From assembly GCA_031280065.1 (NCBI GenBank), contig JAITHH010000075.1, positions 1-5,394 of the forward strand: a stretch of DNA of 5,394 nucleotides, read 5' to 3'. Of the stretch, positions 1 through 4,813 are shown piece by piece. A program made the position numbers and the translations under genes. A model generated the notes under the pieces. It made no database searches. It had not been told where the DNA came from and worked only from the letters and a program-made list of their open reading frames with translations. Source of the DNA: Treponema sp. (lineage in GTDB: Bacteria > Spirochaetota > Spirochaetia > Treponematales > Breznakiellaceae). The first letter of the stretch is position 1; the number at the start of each line of letters is the position of its first letter.

Positions 1-475
1 CGGTCCCCGCGTCCAGCTTGAGCCAGATGTCGAGCTTGAACGGCCCTGCCGCCGCCCGGCGCAGGATTTCAAACATTCCGGGGTCTAAAAGCCCGGTCCC
101 GTTGGTGATGAGCACCAGAGCCGGCGCAGGGGTGAATTCCGCCCGGATGCGGGCCGCGGATTCCAGGGCGCGGGGAAAATGGGCAGACATCGTTGGCTCC
201 CCGCTGCCGGAAAAACAAACATCGGCGGCCGGCGTTCCCTGCCGGGAAAATTCAGCCAGGGTTTCTTGCAGGGATTCCTCCATGAGCGCCAGGGAAAAAG
301 CGGCGGCCCCCGCAAAGGGAAACACCTCGCAGTAGGGGCAATCGAAGGAACAGCGCTTCTTGTCCGGGAACAGGTTGATTCCTACCGAAACCCCCCGTGA
401 GCGCCGGGAAAAGACCGGGTAGACCAGGCTGCCCCGCTCGCGGCCCCGGTGATCTTCCACCGGCCCGGCGATCAT
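1..475 (-). CDS. Radical SAM protein, COG0731-like (C-terminus cut off by window edge)
   Basis: The 158 visible residues are the N-terminal part of a radical SAM enzyme. Cysteines 42, 46 and 49 form the CxxxCxxC motif (CSFDCPYC) that binds the [4Fe-4S] cluster used to cleave S-adenosylmethionine. SGSGEPT (89-95) is the GE-type SAM-binding motif, and LITNGTGL (122-129) and LKLDAG (152-157) are further core strands. The lead-in VYPVFSRRSRGVSVGINLFP (18-37) resembles the 'PVPSRRLGRSLGID' segment of COG0731 proteins, relatives of the tRNA wyosine enzyme TYW1. Bacterial members have no firmly known substrate, so I give no function. The start ATG (473-475) overlaps the hisD stop TGA (472-474) as ATGA. 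No strong ribosome binding site precedes it, so translation probably depends on ribosomes finishing hisD. The frame is open to position 1 with no stop. The family call is firm; the subfamily is less certain. Confidence 0.88.
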   Translation of the reverse strand, partial: MIAGPVEDHRGRERGSLVYPVFSRRSRGVSVGINLFPDKKRCSFDCPYCEVFPFAGAAAFSLALMEESLQETLAEFSRQGTPAADVCFSGSGEPTMSAHFPRALESAARIRAEFTPAPALVLITNGTGLLDPGMFEILRRAAAGPFKLDIWLKLDAGT

Positions 476-1836
476 GGCCGGCGCCGCCTGGAAGCCGCGC
501 TTGCCGCGTGGCCCGCGAGCCCCTCCGCGCGGGCAATCGCCTCCGCCGCGGCCAGCGCCGCGTCATACCCCTCGCCCGCAGTACAGCGCAGCGTTGTGGC
601 GGTCTTGAGGAAATGCCGCACCGAAAGCCCGCCCGTGAACCGGGCGCTCCCCGACGTGGGCAGGGTGTGGTTGATTCCCGCCGTGTAATCCCCCAGCACT
701 TCCGCCGCCGCGCTGCCGATGAACAGGGAGCCGTAGTTCCGCAGCGCCGGAACCCAGTCCCCGGCGTCCCCGGTGTGCAGTTCCAGATGTTCCGGCGCGA
801 TGGCGTTGGCAATGCGGATCGCCTCTTCCCTGGTCTGGTACACGATGATGATTCCCCCCCGCTCCAGGGAGGCGCTGGCCGTCTTCCCGTCCGGGAGGCG
901 CTTCCGCTGATCTTCCAGCGCTTCGAGGATACGTTCCGCGGACAGCGTATCGGGAACCAGGGCGCGGGCGCAGGCGTCAGGGTCGTGTTCCGCCTGGGCC
1001 AGCAAGTCCGCGGCGGTGAGATTCGCGGCGGCGAAATTCGCCGAGGCGAGATTCGCCGAAGCGAGTCCCGCCGCCCGTTCCGTAAGGGAATTCCCCCCGG
1101 TGATGACGAGGACGTCAGTCGGGCCCGCCACAAAGTCAATCCCCGCTTCCCCGTAGAGGAGGCGCTTGGCCGCGGCCACATACTTGTTTCCCGGCCCGGC
1201 GATCACGTCGCAGCGGGGGATACTCGCCGTGCCCAAGGCCAACGCCGCCACCGCCTGCGCCCCGCCCGCCGCGAAGATACGGGGGGGCCGTCCGCCTCTG
1301 CCCGCAAGATGCGCCGCGGCCAGGATGCGCCGGTGGGGCAGCCCGTCTTCACCCGGCGGGGAAGCCAGCGCGGTTTCCTCCACCCCGGCGGTCATGGCCG
1401 GGATAAGCCCCATGAGCGCCGTGGAGATCAGGGGGAAGCGCCCTCCGGGCGCGTAAACCGCCGCCCGTTCCACGGGGATGACCCGCTGGCCCGTGAAGAC
1501 CCCCGGAGCGATCTGGTATTCAAAGTCCGTGAATTGCGCCTTCTGTAATTCAGCAAAGGACCGGATATGATCCGCCGCGAGTTCCAAGGCCGCGGCCAGT
1601 TCCGGGTCCGCGTCCGTGAGTTCCCGCCAGGCGGCCTCCGCCTCGGCAGGGGGGACTTCCAGGGTTTCGGGGGAACTGCGGTCGAATTGGGCGGCGTACC
1701 GGCGCAGCGCGGCGTCCCCCTCGCGGCGCACCGCCTCGATAATGTCCCGTACTTGGGCGAGCAGTTCGCGGTCTTCTCCGTTCCGCTGGAGGCTGTTCCA
1801 GTACCGGTCAAACTCCCCGGCTTGGATAATCTGCAT
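472..1836 (-). CDS. hisD: Histidinol dehydrogenase
   Basis: This 454-residue protein is a HisD homologue. HisD is a cytosolic, zinc-dependent enzyme that oxidises L-histidinol to L-histidine in two NAD-dependent steps, the last stage of histidine synthesis. Visible motifs are YAPGGRFPLIST (128-139), FAAGGAQAVAALALGT (188-203), VIAGPGNKYVAAAKRLLYG (211-229), FVAGPTDVLVI (235-245), QAEHD (281-285), APEHLEL (347-353) and GDYTAGINHTLPTSGSARF (382-400). By alignment with the E. coli enzyme, Gln281, His284, Asp383 and His443 are the zinc ligands, and Glu349/His350 the catalytic pair. The protein is about 20 residues longer than usual; most of the excess is a repetitive insert just before QAEHD. The ATG at 1836 is chosen because AAGGAG lies 9 bases upstream and the homology starts there; a longer reading to 1980 would run into the CBM9 gene. 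No other his gene is visible. Its stop overlaps the radical SAM start. A HisD-family relative using another alcohol is possible but less likely. Confidence 0.95.
   Translation of the reverse strand: MQIIQAGEFDRYWNSLQRNGEDRELLAQVRDIIEAVRREGDAALRRYAAQFDRSSPETLEVPPAEAEAAWRELTDADPELAAALELAADHIRSFAELQKAQFTDFEYQIAPGVFTGQRVIPVERAAVYAPGGRFPLISTALMGLIPAMTAGVEETALASPPGEDGLPHRRILAAAHLAGRGGRPPRIFAAGGAQAVAALALGTASIPRCDVIAGPGNKYVAAAKRLLYGEAGIDFVAGPTDVLVITGGNSLTERAAGLASANLASANFAAANLTAADLLAQAEHDPDACARALVPDTLSAERILEALEDQRKRLPDGKTASASLERGGIIIVYQTREEAIRIANAIAPEHLELHTGDAGDWVPALRNYGSLFIGSAAAEVLGDYTAGINHTLPTSGSARFTGGLSVRHFLKTATTLRCTAGEGYDAALAAAEAIARAEGLAGHAASAASRRRRP
1001..1075 (-). repeat. Five 15-bp in-frame tandem repeats inside hisD
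   Basis: Five degenerate 15-bp units lie head to tail: 1001-1015, 1016-1030, 1031-1045, 1046-1060 and 1061-1075. The central ones read GCGARATTCGCCGAR on the plus strand. They encode HisD residues of about 256-280 as AGLAS, ANLAS, ANFAA, ANLTA and ADLLA, the A-(N/D)-(L/F)-x-x pattern of pentapeptide repeats. The last unit merges into the conserved AADLLAQAEHD helix of HisD, so the array probably arose by duplicating the codons of that helix start. Unit length is a multiple of three, so copy number can change without breaking the frame. Confidence 0.85.
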
Positions 1837-1845
1837 GGTTACGTT

Positions 1846-1851
1846 CTCCTT
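1846..1851 (-). promoter_or_regulatory. Ribosome binding site of hisD
   Basis: On the minus strand AAGGAG is followed by nine bases and ATG at 1836. This site decides the start in favour of MQIIQAGEF and against an in-frame upstream ATG at 1980, which lies inside the CBM9 coding region. Confidence 0.85.
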
Positions 1852-1868
1852 GAAAAGATACGGGGCTG

Positions 1869-1903
1869 CCCAAGTCAAGGCCGCTCTGCGGCTTTGGCTT
1901 GGG
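1869..1903. repeat. Strong 16-bp intergenic hairpin between the CBM9 gene and hisD
   Basis: Arms 1869-1884 and 1888-1903 are inverted repeats of 16 bp around a 3-base TCT loop. The outer CCCAAG/CTTGGG and inner CCGC/GCGG segments are perfect. The two non-Watson-Crick positions are G-T wobbles on the plus strand but A-C mismatches on the minus strand. No T-tract follows directly on either strand (a TATCTTTT run comes about 9 bases later on the minus strand), so it is not a clear terminator. It may protect or process the CBM9-hisD transcript, or be a dispersed palindrome. Confidence 0.7.
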
Positions 1904-1915
1904 GTCTGGCAACGC

Positions 1916-2731
1916 TTACGCCATAAAATGGATAAAGGAGAAATTCTCCGGGAGATGGGAGTCGTAGATTCCGTGTTCATTCAAGGCCCAGCCCACGCTT
2001 TCGCCGGTGTCCCGGCCATGATAATGGAGCGCCTCGAAGCGGAAGAACGCCGCGCGTACGCTGTCCCCGGGCTGCGGGGGGAATTGCCTGCCCGGATGCA
2101 GGGTCTTGAAGCCTTCCCAGGGCAGGGCAATCTCCACGGTCCAGCCACGGTCAACATGGGCGGGCTGGTTGATCTTCCCTTCCACCTTGACGGCGGTTTT
2201 CAGGCCGGGAAAGTCCCAGTCCATGAACGCCCAGCGCTTGCCCCGGCGGTGTTTGCCGTAGCGTCCGGGGTCTTGGAAGCCGCAGAGCACGTCAACATTC
2301 CGTTCCCGCAGGTCAAACGCCGGCGTGTCGAAACGGCTCCCCTTTTTCAGCGCGTCCTGGTACACAAAGAAGACTTCGTAGACGGTGTTGAAGGCGTTTA
2401 TCTCCAGTTCGTAGTAGCAGTCCTCTCCGTCCAGGAAGAGTTCCACGTCATTATCGTTCCAGACAAACGAATCCCGTTCGGTCAGGCTGGCCCGGACCGC
2501 GGGTTCCTCTAGCCAATAGGCCAGGTACAGGTTCTGTTCGTCCCAGAGGCTGGCCATCCGGGTGTCCAGGAAGGCGGGCTCTCCGCTTACCAAGTCCACG
2601 AAACGCCGGGAACGGGCCGCGTCCTTCCACGCAGGCTTGTCCAGGCAGCCGTCAATGGCGAGGGGCCCCCTTATCCGGCGGGAATCAACGTGGGCTATCT
2701 TGTCTTCGGTAATATAGCAGGGTTTGTGCAT
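1916..2731 (-). CDS. Stand-alone CBM9-like (carbohydrate-binding family 9-like) protein
   Basis: This 271-residue protein looks like a single beta-sandwich of the CBM9/DOMON-like group. Supporting segments are IDGCLDKPAWKDA (26-38, the usual opening 'idG..de..W..a'), RMASLWDEQNLYLAYWLEEP (58-77), NDNDVELFLD (92-101, the 'w.dD.vEvfld' motif), YYELEINAFNTVYEV (106-120) and RGWTVEIALPWEGF (195-208). Family members bind sugars, classically at the end of xylanases, but free-standing copies like this one have no proven ligand. No signal peptide or membrane segment is visible, so the protein may stay in the cytoplasm. The ATG at 2731 is chosen because AGGAG (2738-2742) lies six bases upstream; an in-frame reading back to 2845 would cross the promoter and a mobile repeat. 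The stop TAA (1916-1918) is 79 bases before hisD, with which it may share a transcript. Confidence 0.85.
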   Translation of the reverse strand: MHKPCYITEDKIAHVDSRRIRGPLAIDGCLDKPAWKDAARSRRFVDLVSGEPAFLDTRMASLWDEQNLYLAYWLEEPAVRASLTERDSFVWNDNDVELFLDGEDCYYELEINAFNTVYEVFFVYQDALKKGSRFDTPAFDLRERNVDVLCGFQDPGRYGKHRRGKRWAFMDWDFPGLKTAVKVEGKINQPAHVDRGWTVEIALPWEGFKTLHPGRQFPPQPGDSVRAAFFRFEALHYHGRDTGESVGWALNEHGIYDSHLPENFSFIHFMA

Positions 2732-2751
2732 TGTATACTCCTGGATATAGT
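2724..2751 (+). promoter_or_regulatory. Possible plus-strand promoter facing the repeat array
   Basis: On the plus strand TTGTGC (2724-2729) and TATAGT (2746-2751) have 16-bp spacing. The -10 box shares the TATAGTATA core with the opposite-facing CBM9 promoter. If active, it would start transcription near 2758 and run into the MITE and array. The -35 box is weak, so this is tentative. Confidence 0.22.
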
Positions 2752-2776
2752 ATAGCCCCTCTTGGTGTCCGGGCAA
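2749..2776 (-). promoter_or_regulatory. Candidate sigma70-type promoter of the CBM9 gene
   Basis: On the minus strand TTGCCC (2771-2776) and TATACT (2749-2754) are separated by 16 bases and end 17 bases before the start codon. The predicted leader is very short, about one ribosome binding site long. The repeat array and the MITE begin directly upstream of the -35 box. Confidence 0.45.
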
Positions 2777-2779
2777 AGG

Positions 2780-2789
2780 GGCGGCAAAC
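2780..2789. repeat. Left copy of 10-bp target-site duplication
   Basis: GGCGGCAAAC lies flush with the left terminal repeat of the MITE and is identical to 2916-2925. In other array units the same GCGGCAAAC is followed by AACTG, as is the right copy here, showing the original target was an array unit. Confidence 0.78.
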
Positions 2790-2915
2790 CAGGGCCAGCG
2801 CACTATAATTTCTAATTCCTTATGGTATAAGGAATTAGCTTTCATTCATTTTTCAGGGCTGAAATCGTAATTCTTTACAGCATAAAGAGTTAGCATACAT
2901 AGTGCGCTCGCCCTG
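2790..2915. mobile_element. 126-bp MITE-like element with terminal inverted repeats and target duplication
   Basis: The ends 2790-2806 and 2899-2915 are 17-bp inverted repeats (CAGGGCSAGCGCACTAT, one mismatch). Directly outside, the 10-bp sequence GGCGGCAAAC occurs at 2780-2789 and again at 2916-2925, the signature of a target-site duplication. The element encodes no transposase, so it would have to be moved in trans. Ends starting CAGGG with 8-10 bp duplications recall the ISAs1 family of transposons, from memory only. Inside are two copies of an AT-rich dyad, at 2813-2837 and 2868-2892, each six bases from its terminal repeat, plus a small TTTCAG/CTGAAA dyad (2851-2864). Effectively two 49-bp arms face each other over a 30-bp centre. 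Removing element plus one duplication restores the first array unit to about 113 bp. Confidence 0.82.
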
Positions 2916-2925
2916 GGCGGCAAAC
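2916..2925. repeat. Right copy of 10-bp target-site duplication
   Basis: GGCGGCAAAC is flush with the right terminal repeat and continues into AACTG and the rest of array unit 1. Confidence 0.78.
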
Positions 2926-3005
2926 AACTGTGCCCGCCAGGGCGTTGACCCAGAATATGCGGCCCGGCGTAGCGCTCGTAATCCCCCCCCGTATGCCAGT
3001 CGAGG

Positions 3006-3587
3006 CGCGAAGGCGTTCGCCTAAGCGGTGCGCGGCAAACAACTGCGCCCGCCAGGGCGTTGACCAGGACTATGCGGCCCGCCGTAGCGCTCGCAATGCC
3101 CCCGTATGCCAGTAGAGGCGCGAAGGCTTTAGCCTGAGCGGTGCGCGGCAAACAACTGCGCCCGCAGGGCGTTGACCGTGTTATGCGGCATGGCGTAGCG
3201 CTCGTAATACCCCATGCTCTCACATATGCGCGAAGGCTTTAGCCTGAGCGGTGCGCGGCCAAGCAGCCGCGCCCGCCAGGGCGTTGACCCAGAATATGCG
3301 GCCCGCCGTAGCGCTCGTAATCCCCCATGCTATCACAGATGCGCGAAGGCTTCAGCCTGAGCGGTGCGCGCCTAGCAGTCGCGCCCGCCAGGGCGTTGAC
3401 CGTGTTATGCGGCATGGCGTAGCGCTCGCAATGCCCCCGTAAGCGCATAAATGCGCGAAGGCTTTAGCCTGAGCGGTGCGCGGCAAACAACTGCGCCCGC
3501 CAGGGCGTTGAGGGGGAGTATGCGGCCCGCCGTAGCGCTCGTAATCCCCCATGCTATCACAGATGCGCGAAGGCTTCAGCCTGAGCG
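3006..3587 (+). repeat. Six junction hairpins of the array (22 nt each)
   Basis: Located at 3006-3027, 3119-3140, 3229-3250, 3342-3363, 3454-3475 and 3566-3587. Each reads CGC-GA-AGGC-loop-GCCT-GA-GCG: two paired segments separated by facing GA steps, which form tandem sheared G-A pairs on the plus strand. The tetraloop is TTTA, TTCA or GTTC, and in the first copy the loop-closing pair has changed from T-A to G-C on both sides. The first copy has AA in place of the second GA. On the minus strand the GA/GA step becomes TC/TC, which does not pair well. Confidence 0.8.
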
Positions 3588-3671
3588 GTGCGCGCCTAGC
3601 AGTCGCGCCCGCAGGGCGTTGACCGTGTTATGCGGCATGGCGTAGCGCTCGTAATTCCCCCATATTAGCAC

Positions 3672-3702
3672 AGAGGGAGGAAGGAAAGAGAAAAGAGGAA
3701 GA
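3672..3702 (+). other. 31-base pure purine tract
   Basis: An uninterrupted run of A and G follows the last array unit and leads into the next palindromic complex. On the minus strand it is a pyrimidine tract that follows a hairpin (3702-3739), so it could help end transcripts coming from the DUF2971 gene. That role is only a possibility. Confidence 0.5.
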
Positions 3703-4052
3703 CGCGGAAAGGAAGTCCTTTTCCGTGAGGTTTCCGCGTTTTCCGTGGTAAAAAAACAGTTACCAGGGAACCGCAGATTACGCGGATAAAAAGGATGGCA
3801 CAGATGAGTAGAAACAACATCAGTGGTAATCTCTGTATATCCGTGTCATCTGTGGTAAAAAAGAACAGTTGCCGGGGAACCGCTGATTACACGGATGAAA
3901 AGAATGCCGCAGATGAATGGAAACAGCATCAGCGTCGAACCGAAGGTTCGCAATCTGTGTCATCCGTGGTTTGTCTTGGGGAAGCAGCCACGGAAAACCA
4001 CAGAAATCACGCGGAAGGGAGGGGACACGAATATAGGGGGCTTTTTCCGCGT
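3702..4052. repeat. Nested palindromic repeat complex
   Basis: The left outer module (3702-3748) starts ACGCGGAAA and ends GTTTTCCGTGG. The right outer module (3988-4052) carries the same two ends in inverted order: CCACGGAAAAC at 3988-3998 and TTCCGCGT at 4045-4052. Each outer module is itself a hairpin: 3702-3710 with 3731-3739, and 4009-4016 with 4045-4052. Between them lie two direct copies of a third palindrome, annotated separately. The complex ends on the stop codon of the DUF2971 gene. The open frames through it are low-complexity by-products. Similar 'CCGCAGATTACGCGGAT' palindromes are, to my recollection, scattered in many environmental bacterial genomes. Confidence 0.75.
3745..3970. 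repeat. Two direct copies of a ~107-bp palindromic module
   Basis: The block starting GTGGTAAAAAA at 3745 recurs at 3852, giving a period of 107 bases. Both continue through ACAGTT, a GGGAACCGC-like stretch, GATTAC and CGGAT to CAGATGA. Each copy contains an imperfect 18-bp inverted repeat: ACCGCAGATTACGCGGAT at 3770-3787 with 3839-3856, and 3879-3896 with 3953-3970. The second copy has an extra perfect mini-hairpin CGAACC-GAA-GGTTCG at 3936-3950. Confidence 0.75.
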
Positions 4053-4705
4053 TAATCCGCGTTCCCCAGGTTGTTAAACAAACTGATCCAATCAGGGCTG
4101 TTGAGGAGGCGGGAGCGCTGTACTTTGAGGGTGTAGCGGGCGGCGAGCATTTCCGCGAGGGCGGGGCCGAAGGGGGCCGCCATGCCGGGGGCCAGGGTAA
4201 CGCGGTCCAGGAGGCCCGCAATGGGGATTTCGGGGGGCGATTCGTCCGGGCCGCCGGTCCAGAGGACGCGGTATTCCTGTTCGGCTTCATAGGGGCGGCG
4301 TTTAATGAAGGGCAATGCTTCCGGCCCGGCGGCCCGGAGTTCCGCGGCGCTGATGTCTTCCCGGGGGGTGTAGCGCAGGGGGCCGCATACCAGGCCGGGG
4401 ATGCGTTCCAGGGCGGCCAGCAGCGCGGAGGTGTTGAAGCGGAGGTACGCGCCGTATTCCTTGCGGGCGTAGGCAAACCAGAGGTGTATCTGTTCATCGC
4501 CAGAGGCGAGGGAGAGGACGCGGACTTGCGCCGCGCCGGTTTTGCGGCGGTATGCCTCCACCGAGGCGGCGTCGTTGCGGTCTTCCCAGCGGGCGGGATC
4601 GCTCAAAATGAGCGCGCCGGTTTCAAGGATCGAGACGAGATTTGCAAGGCTGGTATAATGGCAAAGCCCCTGGGGGTGGGTATCGCTGGGATTGGTTTCT
4701 GGCAT
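4052..4705 (-). CDS. DUF2971 domain protein
   Basis: This 217-residue protein matches the layout of the DUF2971 family (Pfam PF11185). Near the N-terminus is HYTSLANLVSIL (16-27), then ALILSDPARWEDRNDAA (31-47), corresponding to the family's 'l.ls.p..fnDP.e' segment. VLSLASGDEQIHLWFAYARK (63-82) continuing into EYGAYLRFN (83-91) corresponds to 'S.s...d...MW..Ya....G.ci.f'. LRYTPR (110-115) and YEAEQEYRVLW (139-149) match the closing 'v.Y' and 'wk.E.EyR'. The biochemical role of the family is not established; members often occur in accessory and phage-related DNA. There is no signal peptide or membrane segment. The start at 4705 is supported by AGGAG (4711-4715) five bases upstream. The T-run of a terminator sits just before that site. 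The stop codon TAA (4052-4054) overlaps the end of a palindromic repeat, and no clean downstream terminator is apparent. Confidence 0.82.
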   Translation of the reverse strand: MPETNPSDTHPQGLCHYTSLANLVSILETGALILSDPARWEDRNDAASVEAYRRKTGAAQVRVLSLASGDEQIHLWFAYARKEYGAYLRFNTSALLAALERIPGLVCGPLRYTPREDISAAELRAAGPEALPFIKRRPYEAEQEYRVLWTGGPDESPPEIPIAGLLDRVTLAPGMAAPFGPALAEMLAARYTLKVQRSRLLNSPDWISLFNNLGNAD

Positions 4706-4717
4706 AAAAACTCCTAT

Positions 4718-4757
4718 AAAAAAAGTACCCGCCCCGCGTTTACCCTGCGGGACGGGT
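4718..4757 (-). terminator. Intrinsic terminator between the NHL and DUF2971 genes
   Basis: Reading the minus strand, arms 4757-4747 and 4737-4727 form an 11-bp GC-rich stem (ACCCGTCCCGC with GCGGGGCGGGT, one G-T wobble) around a 9-base loop. Two bases later comes a run of seven T (4724-4718). The wobble pairs only on the minus strand, agreeing with the direction. It should end transcripts from the NHL gene. Because the ribosome binding site of the DUF2971 gene starts three bases after the T-run, any transcript for that gene must read through this hairpin or begin inside it. Confidence 0.8.
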
Positions 4758-4771
4758 TATAGTCATTGGAT

Positions 4772-4802
4772 TTGTCCGATAACTTGGTTCGTTATCGGAC
4801 AA
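4772..4802. promoter_or_regulatory. Perfect 12-bp dyad just after the NHL gene stop
   Basis: TTGTCCGATAAC (4772-4783) and GTTATCGGACAA (4791-4802) are perfect inverted repeats around the 7-base TTGGTTC. The dyad starts 11 bases beyond the NHL stop and lies 67 bases upstream of the DUF2971 start codon. No T-run follows on either strand, so it is not an intrinsic terminator by itself. It may be a protein-binding operator, a 3'-end stabilising hairpin, or a palindromic insertion. Confidence 0.6.
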
Positions 4803-4813
4803 GCCTTACGCCC

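Larger units (their letters stand above)
2780..3673 (+). repeat. Tandem array of seven structured ~112-bp units in two alternating types
   Basis: Units: U1 (2780-2789 joined to 2926-3027 once the MITE is removed), U2 3028-3140, U3 3141-3250, U4 3251-3363, U5 3364-3475, U6 3476-3587 and U7 3588-3673 (truncated). Each has the order GTGCGCGGC, CGCCCGCCAGGGCGTTGA, TATGCGGC, GTAGCGCTCG, a variable 25-35 bases, then CGAAGGC-loop-GCCTGAGCG. Type A units have GCGGCCCGCCG (U1, U2, U4, U6) and type B units GCGGCATGGCG (U3, U5, U7), so the order is AABABAB. U4-U5 and U6-U7 form a 225-bp higher period. Unit heads and tails are reshuffled (for example the GCGCCTAGCAG head in U5 and U7 only), suggesting unequal recombination. 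Unit lengths vary between 110 and 113, so no reading frame is kept; this is not coding. Function is unknown. Confidence 0.9.

Noticed and set aside
252..1548. Long open frames on either strand within hisD
   Set aside because: They are arginine- and proline-rich shadows of GC-rich coding DNA and match no family, whereas the hisD frame is fully conserved.
1837..1980. Longer hisD start at 1980
   Set aside because: It would overlap the CBM9 gene and hairpin, adds residues with no HisD likeness, and lacks the AAGGAG site that precedes 1836.
2732..2845. Longer CBM9 protein start at 2845
   Set aside because: The extension crosses the promoter boxes, the target duplication and the MITE; AGGAG is placed correctly for 2731.
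2846..3645. Open frames of 60-125 codons on both strands of the array
   Set aside because: Unit lengths of 110-113 bp shift the frame from copy to copy, the peptides are repeat translations without plausible starts, and the DNA keeps palindromes rather than codons.
2926..3673. CRISPR array
   Set aside because: The whole unit of about 112 bp is repeated, including the parts that would be spacers, and no cas gene is nearby.
3028..3673. Integron cassette array with attC sites
   Set aside because: CAAC...GTTG in some units recalls attC, but it is lost in U4, U5 and U7, the R-box consensus does not fit, and there are no cassette genes or integrase.
3936..3950. tRNA T-arm-like CGAACC-GAA-GGTTCG
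   Set aside because: No acceptor or anticodon arm surrounds it and the loop has three bases; it is a hairpin inside the repeat module.
3795..4055. Small plus-strand proteins in the palindromic complex
   Set aside because: Translation of the repeat gives recurrent SVSSVV-type peptides, a known kind of false gene, with no credible ribosome binding site.
3820..4497. 225-codon minus-strand frame across the DUF2971 gene and repeats
   Set aside because: It overlaps the DUF2971 gene in another frame, is rich in proline and alanine, and runs into palindromic repeats.
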